Below, piece by piece: positions 1 through 6,192 of a stretch of 14,603 nt of DNA. Source of the DNA: CAZJJK01 sp964546285 (GTDB lineage Bacteria > Spirochaetota > Spirochaetia > Treponematales > Breznakiellaceae); assembly GCA_964546285.1 (NCBI GenBank), contig CAZJJK010000086.1, forward strand, positions 1 through 14,603, given 5' to 3'. The notes below the pieces were generated by a model. It had not been told where the DNA came from. It saw nothing but the letters and a program-made list of their open reading frames with translations, and did not search any database. A program made the translations under genes and the position numbers. How positions within the stretch are numbered: position 1 is the stretch's first letter; the number at the start of each line of letters is the position of its first letter.

Positions 1-752
1 CGGCTATCCAGACGGAAAAGCTCGCGGTGAGCCCATACATCAACGGAGTCGGCCGCGACGAAAAACGGGATATCGCCTATTAATGCAACGCCCATTTCTC
101 TAGCGTGGTCACGTAGACTTTGCCATTGCGAAAAGAAAAAATATTGGATGGTTTTTTGAGCTTGAATGGCCTCTCTGCGCTCAGTCTGGCTGGACCAAGC
201 GCTAAGAGCGCTTGAACGGCGCAAGGCTAGATCGGACGGCCAATAATTTGACCACATCGCGCCGTCAAGGCCCTCAGAACGAGCTTTTTCGTCATGGAGG
301 GACTTTATATCCATAAATAGGGCAAAGTCATCCAGCCACCAGGAATGGCGCCTGAAGAAGCTTTTTCTTTGACGCCGTTCGGCGTCGCGGGATAGCTTGT
401 CAAAGCGTTTGGCGGCCTTAAAAAGCAGGGCGGTTTTCCATGGGATAAGGTTGCCGTAATCGACCTTATCGGAAGGGAAGGCCGGTACTGAGTTAAAATC
501 CGCCGTATCCAGCCAGCCCTGGGAGCGCAGGTCTTCCAAGGATATTAAAAGGGGGTTACCGGCGAAGCTGGAAAGAGCGGCGTAAGGAGAATCGCCATAG
601 CCTGTGGGACCCAGAGGGAGCAGCTGCCAAAGCTTTTGCCCAGCGGAAGCGAGCCAGTCAATAAAGCGAATAGCGGATTGGCCTATGTCGCCTATACCGT
701 ATGGCCCGGGGAGAGAAGTGGGATGCAGCAGAATACCTGATGATCGTTCCAT
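1..752 (-). CDS. malQ: 4-alpha-glucanotransferase MalQ (amylomaltase, GH77), N-terminal part, truncated by window edge
   Basis: Translating the minus strand from the ATG at 750-752 gives 250 residues before the window ends. The protein opens with an SSGILLHPTSLPGPYGIGD stretch and continues with WQLLPLGPTGYGDSPY and FAGNPLL, which are hallmark N-terminal segments of GH77 amylomaltases. MalQ transfers alpha-1,4-glucan segments between maltodextrins in the cytoplasm and releases glucose, feeding maltose and maltodextrin breakdown. The family is usually about 500 residues, so roughly half is visible; the catalytic Asp/Glu/Asp residues lie outside the window. An AGAAGG Shine-Dalgarno sequence sits 4 nt before the ATG. 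The gene has its own upstream region, separate from the preceding fusA-ATPase unit, with a palindromic operator. Identification is very secure; only the C-terminal half is unverified. Confidence 0.95.
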   Translation of the reverse strand, partial: MERSSGILLHPTSLPGPYGIGDIGQSAIRFIDWLASAGQKLWQLLPLGPTGYGDSPYAALSSFAGNPLLISLEDLRSQGWLDTADFNSVPAFPSDKVDYGNLIPWKTALLFKAAKRFDKLSRDAERRQRKSFFRRHSWWLDDFALFMDIKSLHDEKARSEGLDGAMWSNYWPSDLALRRSSALSAWSSQTERREAIQAQKTIQYFFFSQWQSLRDHAREMGVALIGDIPFFVAADSVDVWAHRELFRLDS

Positions 753-775
753 ACCGCCTTCTGATATATAAAACA

Positions 776-793
776 AACTAAACCGGTTTAGTT
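776..793. promoter_or_regulatory. 18-bp palindromic operator of LacI-family type upstream of malQ
   Basis: AACTAAACCGGTTTAGTT is a perfect 18-bp inverted repeat with a central CG, the form typical of LacI/GalR-family operators. Its edge is 23 bp upstream of the malQ start codon. It lies immediately downstream of a -10-like TATGAT (803-808, minus strand), so it would cover the first transcribed bases, a classic repressor position. By inference it is bound by a maltose- or maltodextrin-responsive LacI-type repressor encoded elsewhere. The regulator and effector are not visible here. Confidence 0.7.
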
Positions 794-802
794 ACACTCT
801 AT

Positions 803-808
803 ATCATA
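803..808 (-). promoter_or_regulatory. Putative -10 element of the malQ promoter
   Basis: On the minus strand TATGAT (one mismatch to TATAAT) lies about 50 bp before the malQ ATG and 9 bp upstream of the palindromic operator. No good -35 hexamer is seen at 16-18 bp; TTTTAG at 17 bp is poor. The call rests mainly on position relative to the operator, so it is tentative. A lone TATGAT can occur by chance. Confidence 0.4.
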
Positions 809-839
809 AGGGGAATTGGCGCAAGCTAAAAGCGTCACC

Positions 840-858
840 AAAAAACCGAAGGCTTTTC
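840..858 (-). terminator. Weak rho-independent terminator-like hairpin after the P-loop ATPase gene
   Basis: On the minus strand, 19 nt past the ATPase stop codon, AAAAGCC and GGTTTTT can pair around a 3-nt loop (one G-U pair), and the 3' arm runs into six consecutive T residues. The stem is short and A/U-rich, so termination may be inefficient. It would end the fusA-ATPase transcript just before the malQ promoter region. Confidence 0.35.
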
Positions 859-877
859 AGCGACGCGCGGGGATGGG

Positions 878-1582
878 TTACTTCTCGGCTATAAGCAGGG
901 TTTTTGGGTCAAGCTTTAAATCCAGAGTTCCCGGATTATATGAATCATGATCCTTGGAAACCGAAAAATGGATAAAATCCTGTTTTGGATCCAATACGAC
1001 AACGATGTCTAAAAGATCGATGTAATCCGCTAAAATCAGCGGAATATTCCGTTTGTCAAAAACCGGATCCTCGCCGGAGACGGTGCAGGTGTACCAGGCT
1101 TCTAGTCCCAATTCGGCGATAAAGGACTTGACACCGGCTAAGCGTTCCACCGTGGCGCGGGTGAAATCATAGCCGTCAATAATTAGGGCGTCAGCCTTAA
1201 AGCCGCCGTCAATGATCATGGCGCGGAGGGAGCGTATGATCTGCTCGCTGGTGACGCCATCCTGGTTAAAATTCATAAGGACGCGATTTTTGGTTAATTC
1301 GTTCTTAACTTCCTGAGCGTGTTCCAGGTTGCGCTTCTTGGCTATTTCGGAAAAAATATCTTCATACCAAGCGATAACATAATCAGTATGCTGAGTAAAG
1401 GATACATGGATAACCTTTTTACCTTGAAGTAGTTTATCCAAAGCTATTTGAACAAGGACGGCGGTCTTGCCGACCCCCTTGCGGGACGCGATAACGCCCA
1501 TGCCTCCAGCTTGTAGCCCGCCGTGTAGAGATTTCTCAAAAATCCGCACTGGGCTGCGTTGAATTAGCTCTTGCTTGACCAT
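878..1582 (-). CDS. RecA/DnaB-like P-loop ATPase of unknown function, co-operonic with fusA
   Basis: A 234-residue cytoplasmic protein with no signal peptide or membrane segment. Residues 29-41 carry a Walker A motif (ASRKGVGKTA; the leading Ala in place of Gly recalls DnaB's ARPSMGKTA) preceded by a GGLQAGGMGVI strand. Residues 132-140 (ALIIDGYDF) form a Walker B strand. This is the RecA/DnaB/RadA core fold reduced to one domain: no DnaB N-terminal domain, no RadA zinc finger and no Lon-like domain is present. Between the motifs is a helical, charged segment (about 67-100). The start ATG is preceded by AAGGAG at 5 nt, and this Shine-Dalgarno overlaps the fusA stop codon, so the two genes are probably co-translated. 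Function is not recognised. A KaiC- or DnaB-like NTPase acting on nucleic acid or the translation apparatus is possible, but that is inference. Confidence 0.88.
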   Translation of the reverse strand: MVKQELIQRSPVRIFEKSLHGGLQAGGMGVIASRKGVGKTAVLVQIALDKLLQGKKVIHVSFTQHTDYVIAWYEDIFSEIAKKRNLEHAQEVKNELTKNRVLMNFNQDGVTSEQIIRSLRAMIIDGGFKADALIIDGYDFTRATVERLAGVKSFIAELGLEAWYTCTVSGEDPVFDKRNIPLILADYIDLLDIVVVLDPKQDFIHFSVSKDHDSYNPGTLDLKLDPKTLLIAEK

Positions 1583-1587
1583 GATGA

Positions 1588-1593
1588 CTCCTT
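1588..1593 (-). promoter_or_regulatory. Shine-Dalgarno of the ATPase gene embedded in the fusA stop codon
   Basis: AAGGAG on the minus strand lies 5 nt before the ATPase ATG, and its first bases are part of the fusA TAA (1592-1594). This fixes the ATPase start and supports translational coupling to fusA. Confidence 0.75.
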
Positions 1594-3682
1594 AACGTTG
1601 TTCTTTCTTGCGTTTGGTCTCGTAATCCTTGATCAAAGCGTCCGAGATGCTAGCCGGGACCCGTCCGTATTTTTCAAACTCCATGGTGAATTCCGCTTTT
1701 CCTTGGGTTAAGGAGCGGAGCACCGTGGAATAACCAAACATTTCGCTTAATGGCACTTCAGCCTCCACGCGCGAGAAGGTACCGTCCTCCGTGGACGCCA
1801 TGATTATACCACGGCGTTGATTGATGGAGGCGAAAATGTTTCCCTGGAATTCGGTTGGGCCTTCCACCGTAACCTTCATGATTGGTTCCAGAATGCAGGG
1901 TTTAGCTTTGGCGTAACCCTCGCGGAAGGCGCCTATGGCGGCTAACTGAAAGGCTATGTCGGAAGAGTCAACGGCATGGGATTGGCCATCGTTGATGGCG
2001 CAACGGATATTGACGATCGGGAAACCGATAAGGCTGCCCCTCTTTTTCGCTTCGCGGAAGCCTTTATCGCAGCTACCCACAAATTCGGTAGGTATGGAGC
2101 CGCCCCTGATTTGATCCACAAATTCATAGTCGGCGGTATCTATCGGTTCCATATAGCCCGCGACGCGGCCGTATTGGCCGGACCCGCCGCTCTGCTTTTT
2201 ATGGGTATAATTGAAATCGGCTCTTTGCGTAATGGTTTCTCTGTACGCCACCTGAGGCATACCGGTCGTCACGTCGCATTTGTATTCGCGGCGCATGCGT
2301 TCTATATACACTTCAAGGTGAAGCTCCCCCATACCTTTGATGATGGTCTGGTTGGATTCTGGGTCAACATAGGTTTGGAAGGTGGGGTCTTCCTTAGTGA
2401 AGCGGTTCAGCGCTTTTGACATCTGGTCCGCTGATTTTTTATCCTTAGCCTCTATAGCTAGGGAGATAACGGGTTCCGGGACGTACATGGAACTCATCGC
2501 GATATTGACCGACGGCGAACAGAAGGTGTCTCCGGAAGCGCAATCCACCCCAAAAAGGGCGACAATATCGCCTGGCACGCCTTCATTGATATCTTCCATA
2601 TCGTTTGAATGCATCCGCACAAGGCGTCCTACTTTGAACCGTTTGCGGGCGCGGGTGTTGAATAACTCGTCTCCCTTTTTCATGGAGCCCTGGTATATAC
2701 GGACATAGGTTAGCTGGCCGTATTGGCCTTCTTCCAACTTAAAGCCCAGCGCGACGGTCGGTAGACTGTCATCGGCCTTAAGTTCCACTTGGGTTTCACT
2801 ATCATCCAGATTCAATCCGTAATTCTTTACTTCCGCTGGATCGGGGAGATAGAGCGAAACGGCGTCCAAAAGCGGTTGGATACCCTTATTTTTATAGGCG
2901 GATCCCATCATTACCGGAACGAGTTGTTCGCTCAAGGTGCCTTTTCGGATCGCGGAATGGATCAAGTCTTCCGGAATAGGCTCGCCGCTAAGGAATTTCT
3001 CCGCCAAATCATCGGAAAACATGGAAACGGCGTCCAGTAGTTCTTCCCTATACTTATCCGCGTCAGCCTTTAGGTGGGCTGGTATCTCGGCGTATCGCGG
3101 TTCCGTGCCTTGTTCGTTGTCAAAATAGATAGCCTTCATGGAAACCAGATCCACAACGCCTTCAAGCCTATCCTCAAGGCCGATAGGAAGCTGGATCAAA
3201 ATGGCGTTCAGGCCGAGTTTGTCGCGTAGCTGTAAACGCACCTTAAAAGGATTGGCGCCGGTACGGTCGCATTTATTGACAAAGGCGATGCGCGGGACAT
3301 GGTAGCGCTTTAGCTGGCGATCCACCGTGATAGATTGCGATTGGACGCCGCCTACGGCGCAGAGCACTAAAATAGCGCCATCCAGCACACGTAGCGAGCG
3401 TTCCACCTCAATGGTAAAATCGACATGGCCGGGTGTGTCAATCAGGTTGATGATCTTATCTTTCCAGGCCACTTGGGTAGCGGCGGATTGGATGGTGATG
3501 CCGCGTTCGCGCTCCAATTCCATCCCATCCATAACCGCGCCAACGCCGTCCTTGCCACGGACCTCGTGAATCATGTGGATTTTATTGCAATAGAACAGGA
3601 TGCGCTCAGAAAGGGTCGTTTTCCCCGAATCGATGTGCGCGCTGATCCCGATATTTCTCAGCTTAGTGATATCTATACCCAT
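1592..3682 (-). CDS. fusA: Elongation factor G, spirochaetal/mitochondrial EF-G1 type (translocase)
   Basis: A 696-residue translational GTPase that drives tRNA-mRNA translocation on the ribosome by GTP hydrolysis. G motifs are intact: G1 AHIDSGKTT (15-23), the switch I segment with RERGIT (58-63), G3 DTPGH (82-86), G4 NKCD (136-139, Cys where Met or Leu is usual), and a G5-type GSAYKNKG near residue 260. Domains II-V follow, with LEVYIERMRREY in domain III and GSGQYGRV in domain IV. The start MGIDITKLRNIGISAHIDS, the KDGVGAVMD and ELERERGITIQSAAT segments, and the DGAILVLCAVGGVQ strand match mitochondrial EF-G1 more closely than classical bacterial EF-G. This identifies the lineage known as spdEFG1, which acts as the translocase in spirochaetes, with ribosome recycling left to EF-G2. 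AGGAG lies 3 nt before the ATG. It is not next to rpsL/rpsG/tuf, unlike classical fusA. Expression level cannot be judged from the sequence. Confidence 0.97.
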   Translation of the reverse strand: MGIDITKLRNIGISAHIDSGKTTLSERILFYCNKIHMIHEVRGKDGVGAVMDGMELERERGITIQSAATQVAWKDKIINLIDTPGHVDFTIEVERSLRVLDGAILVLCAVGGVQSQSITVDRQLKRYHVPRIAFVNKCDRTGANPFKVRLQLRDKLGLNAILIQLPIGLEDRLEGVVDLVSMKAIYFDNEQGTEPRYAEIPAHLKADADKYREELLDAVSMFSDDLAEKFLSGEPIPEDLIHSAIRKGTLSEQLVPVMMGSAYKNKGIQPLLDAVSLYLPDPAEVKNYGLNLDDSETQVELKADDSLPTVALGFKLEEGQYGQLTYVRIYQGSMKKGDELFNTRARKRFKVGRLVRMHSNDMEDINEGVPGDIVALFGVDCASGDTFCSPSVNIAMSSMYVPEPVISLAIEAKDKKSADQMSKALNRFTKEDPTFQTYVDPESNQTIIKGMGELHLEVYIERMRREYKCDVTTGMPQVAYRETITQRADFNYTHKKQSGGSGQYGRVAGYMEPIDTADYEFVDQIRGGSIPTEFVGSCDKGFREAKKRGSLIGFPIVNIRCAINDGQSHAVDSSDIAFQLAAIGAFREGYAKAKPCILEPIMKVTVEGPTEFQGNIFASINQRRGIIMASTEDGTFSRVEAEVPLSEMFGYSTVLRSLTQGKAEFTMEFEKYGRVPASISDALIKDYETKRKKEQR

Positions 3683-3719
3683 TCTCTCCTCTACCTCTTA
3701 TACTTGTCTGGCTGGTGTT

Positions 3720-3757
3720 GAATATGGAGTCATTATTGAAGAAATAGTGTCATATTC
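3720..3757. repeat. Imperfect nested inverted repeat in the fusA/DUF72 divergent promoter region
   Basis: GAATATG (3720-3726) and CATATTC (3751-3757) are perfect inverted 7-mers. Inside them CATTATT and AATAGTG form a second, imperfect and slightly off-centre arm pair. The dyad sits in the 126-bp A/T-rich gap between the divergent starts of fusA and the DUF72 gene. It could be a regulator site or just A/T-rich promoter DNA; no factor is suggested. Confidence 0.35.
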
Positions 3758-3772
3758 TTCCGGTTATTGTAG

Positions 3773-3778
3773 TATAGT
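3773..3778 (+). promoter_or_regulatory. Candidate -10 of the DUF72 gene promoter
   Basis: TATAGT, about 30 bp before the ATG at 3809 and in the A/T-rich divergent intergenic region, matches TATAAT at five of six positions. An overlapping alternative is GATAAT just after it. No convincing -35 hexamer is present at 16-18 bp. This is a tentative call based on location and the -10 match only. Confidence 0.3.
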
Positions 3779-3808
3779 GATAATGCTCGCAGATTTCAAG
3801 GGGGATGG

Positions 3809-4615
3809 ATGGCGGTTTTGGTTGGATGCTCCGGATATAATTACGAGGACTGGCGGACTATCCTCTACCCGGCCGATTTAGCCAGAGACGATTTTTTGCG
3901 CTATTATTCTTTGTTTTTTCCTACCGTTGAATTGGATTACGCCAATAGCGCCCCGCCTCTGCCCTGGCAACTAGAAAACCTTGCCGCTATGACGCCCTTA
4001 TCTTTCCGTTTTATCGTGCGCGCGCCGCGGAGTTTAACGCGCGATATACCAGCCAATTGGCGAACCATGGCCAATGCTTTCGCCGGGGCGGTAAGGGTGC
4101 GCCTTTTCCGGCAGCGTTTAGGCGCCGTCGTTTTACCTGTATCCCGTCGGTTTCGCCATACCGATCCCAATCGCGTCTATTTAGGCGAGCTTACCGAAGA
4201 ATGGTCCGATCTCCCTTTGTTTTTGGAATTCCGCGGTGAGGAATGGCTGTCGCCCTCCGTGATGGAAAGCGCCGATAAACGCGGCTTTGGCGTAGCCGCT
4301 TCCGATGACATCATGGCGGCGCGGCCGGAAACTTGCCATTTACCGAACGCCGGCGGCCGGTCCCTGCTCCGTATGCGCGGTCGTCTTGTTGAAGGCGGCA
4401 AGAGTGGAGGCTCCTACGGGGTATATGCTTATTCCGATTACGAATTGTCAACCTGGAAGGACGCTGTTTTATCTTCCGGCGCTTCGGAATGTTATGTGCT
4501 TTTCAACAACTTTGGCGAGGGCAACGCCGTTAAGGACGCCCGCCGTTTTCAAGCCTTATTGGACGCCGCTAAGGGTAAGCTTGCCGGTATCGCGCAGACT
4601 GATGACCCACTGTAG
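3809..4615 (+). CDS. DUF72 (YecE-like) TIM-barrel protein
   Basis: A 268-residue cytoplasmic protein. The N-terminal VGCSGYNYEDWRTILYP (from about residue 5) matches the VGTSGWSY..W...FYP opening of DUF72/YecE proteins. It is followed by the FFPTVELDY strand, a FRFIVRAPRSLTRD strand (family: FRFAVKAPR..TH), FLEFRGEEWL, LLRMRGRL and the C-terminal CYVLFNNFGEGNAVKDARR (family: YVYFNN...G.A..NA). DUF72 proteins form TIM barrels whose biochemical role is not established. The usual FQLPPSF segment is replaced here by VVLPVSRRF, so this is a diverged member. AAGGGG sits 5 nt before the ATG at 3809; another ATG at 3805 is out of frame. It diverges from fusA, and its last 60 bp lie opposite the end of the next gene. 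Length is slightly above the family norm of about 240-250. Confidence 0.9.
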   Translation: MAVLVGCSGYNYEDWRTILYPADLARDDFLRYYSLFFPTVELDYANSAPPLPWQLENLAAMTPLSFRFIVRAPRSLTRDIPANWRTMANAFAGAVRVRLFRQRLGAVVLPVSRRFRHTDPNRVYLGELTEEWSDLPLFLEFRGEEWLSPSVMESADKRGFGVAASDDIMAARPETCHLPNAGGRSLLRMRGRLVEGGKSGGSYGVYAYSDYELSTWKDAVLSSGASECYVLFNNFGEGNAVKDARRFQALLDAAKGKLAGIAQTDDPL

Positions 4616-6046
4616 ACTCCAAACGGCGTTTCCGTCGCCTTCCGTAAACGCGTAGGCTAAACCGGCGCCAAGCTTGATCCGCCTTGTTTCCCAATCGGAA
4701 CTCAGCGAAAAAGCCCAGCGCGATTTTGTTTTTGACAGGGAACGCTCGGCTTTAGCTCCAAATGTTATATCTTGATGTTTAAAAGTGACGGCGAGACGAC
4801 TTAGACTCAACGCTGGAACGCTTATATCGATATGGGTAGTACTTTCTAGCGTCAACGCGCCAAAAGCCGTTTTAAGGGCGGCCTGAGCTTCCTGAGAGGG
4901 GTTTTTGTCCCCAAGGCGGAGCAGCCAGGTAAGGCGGCAATCCGCCGCTGGTTCGCCCACATAGTTCCATCCGGCTAAAAGACGCCATTCCGATATAGAT
5001 GGCGTAAAGTTCGCGTTTATATCGGCCGTCAGACTGTGGCGCGCGTTCAGCGAGATAGCGCCATTAAGGCGAAAGCGCCTGGCTCTTTCCATGAGTTCAC
5101 CAGTTGGGTCAACATAGTGGCCTTGAATAAGGCCGAAAGACGCCCCAAGCCGCCGCGAGGCCGGGCCCAACTGCCCGGCTAGCCCGCCGTAAAGCCCTAT
5201 TTGTCCGTAATGGCTAAAAGAGAGGGCCGCGTCTCCCGCCAGTTGACCGGTCCCGTTTTTTAACTTGAGGGCTAGGGCGCCGAGCCATTCTTCGCGTTCC
5301 GGCAGAAGCGGCGTTTTGGCAAACCATGAGGCGTCCTTATCGGCGTCCCTATGCCGCGCTTGGATAAGTAGTTCCAACGCGCTTTCCTCTTCGCGCTTTT
5401 TCTTTGCTTGGACGCTGATTAGGGCGGCCGCCGATAAATCCGCCGAAAGGGTAAGGCCGCAACCGCAGTGTAAGGAGGCGTTAGGCTCAAAAGCGAACAG
5501 CCCATGCAGCGCTACCGTATTGTCGCTTGCCGCCGTCGGATTAGCTTCCCAGGCGGTGCTGGCGTATCCGTCGGCTTTAGGCGGCGCGCTTTCCAGCGGC
5601 GCGCGTAAACGCGCTAGCAGACCTTTGTGCCGCAGCGTGCCGATAGCCAATACCGACGCCGCTTGGCCCAGCGTGGCTTCCACGGCGCCGCTCAGTATCG
5701 GCGTTCCAGCGGTTGTATCGGCGGGAGAGGGGTTAAATATTTTTGGCGGAATAAGGCCGGGGCGGCGGTCACCAAGAAAGGCCTTCAGCTGAAAGTTTCC
5801 TAAGGATGAGGCGAGATCAAGACTCGTTACGGTTTTTAGTATACCGGCTTGATCCCGTTCGGTTCGCCAGCGCGAGTTGAGCGATAGGCTGTTTTGGCTG
5901 TCTATGGCCAGGGCCGCTGAGGGGAGGGCGCTTAAAAGGATGGCGAAAGGCAGCGTATGAAAAAATGAAGCTGGACCAATAAAGAAGCGGCCCGTCTTGG
6001 AAACGTGATAAGAAGGCGGAAAAAAATAAGCGGCGAGAAGATCCAT
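4556..6046 (-). CDS. Predicted secreted outer-membrane beta-barrel protein, function unknown
   Basis: A 496-residue protein. The long N-terminus ends in a clear signal-peptide core (residues about 32-47, LPFAILLSALPSAALA, cleavage likely after Ala47). It is preceded by a lysine/arginine-bearing n-region, unusually extended at about 30 residues. The mature part is rich in short alternating polar/hydrophobic stretches with Gly/Asn/Asp turns (e.g. WAFSLSSDW, IKLGAGLAYAF, AVWSLQWVISL), the pattern of outer-membrane beta-barrels. No lipobox is seen. An in-frame stop lies two codons upstream of the ATG and no other ATG, GTG or TTG occurs near the start, so this start is forced even though its Shine-Dalgarno (TTAGGG, about 1 nt away) is poor. 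I do not recognise the family. It lies 146 bp after the SPOR gene and may have its own promoter. A periplasmic protein is the alternative. Confidence 0.72.
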   Translation of the reverse strand: MDLLAAYFFPPSYHVSKTGRFFIGPASFFHTLPFAILLSALPSAALAIDSQNSLSLNSRWRTERDQAGILKTVTSLDLASSLGNFQLKAFLGDRRPGLIPPKIFNPSPADTTAGTPILSGAVEATLGQAASVLAIGTLRHKGLLARLRAPLESAPPKADGYASTAWEANPTAASDNTVALHGLFAFEPNASLHCGCGLTLSADLSAAALISVQAKKKREEESALELLIQARHRDADKDASWFAKTPLLPEREEWLGALALKLKNGTGQLAGDAALSFSHYGQIGLYGGLAGQLGPASRRLGASFGLIQGHYVDPTGELMERARRFRLNGAISLNARHSLTADINANFTPSISEWRLLAGWNYVGEPAADCRLTWLLRLGDKNPSQEAQAALKTAFGALTLESTTHIDISVPALSLSRLAVTFKHQDITFGAKAERSLSKTKSRWAFSLSSDWETRRIKLGAGLAYAFTEGDGNAVWSLQWVISLRDTGKLTLSGVQ

Positions 6047-6094
6047 ACCCTAAGTAAGGTCGGAATCCTGTCGCCGCTTGAACCCTTAGTCAAG

Positions 6095-6110
6095 ACCCGC
6101 TAACGCGGGT
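6095..6110. repeat. Short GC-rich hairpin in the leader of the outer-membrane protein gene
   Basis: ACCCGC (6095-6100) and GCGGGT (6105-6110) form a perfect 6-bp stem with a 4-nt loop. On the plus strand it is followed by ACTATTTTAT, but no plus-strand gene lies upstream. On the minus strand it has no T-tract, so it would sit in the 5' leader of the barrel gene, 48 bp before its start. It could be a leader structure or part of the boundary after the SPOR gene. Confidence 0.45.
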
Positions 6111-6145
6111 ACTATTTTATCGGTTGGACTATAGCCAGCCTTTAC

Positions 6146-6184
6146 AAGCTCTTTAAAAAAAATAAGCCGTTTTTGAAAGAGCTT
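6146..6184. repeat. 9-bp perfect inverted repeat with A/T-rich centre after the SPOR gene
   Basis: AAGCTCTTT (6146-6154) and AAAGAGCTT (6176-6184) are perfect inverted 9-mers separated by 21 bp. The centre adds an A-run opposite a T-run, so the stem can lengthen by about 5 bp with one bulged G. It begins 8 bp past the SPOR stop codon. A run of eight T (minus strand) lies inside the loop rather than after the stem, so it is not a textbook rho-independent terminator. It may mark the 3' end of the long gal-polA transcript or protect it. Confidence 0.5.
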
Positions 6185-6192
6185 CGCGCGCT

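Noticed and set aside
1976..2419. 147-residue open frame on the plus strand inside fusA
   Set aside because: It is fully antisense to a confidently identified EF-G gene, has no family resemblance, and is explained by the codon pattern of the opposite strand.
5265..5792. 175-residue plus-strand open frame opposite the barrel gene
   Set aside because: Composition is Ala/Arg/Ser-rich and typical of an antisense shadow; the opposite strand has a signal peptide and barrel pattern.
6047..6192. Possible tRNA between the SPOR and barrel genes (GGGTTCAAG-like T-arm)
   Set aside because: No acceptor, D or anticodon stems can be assembled around it on either strand.
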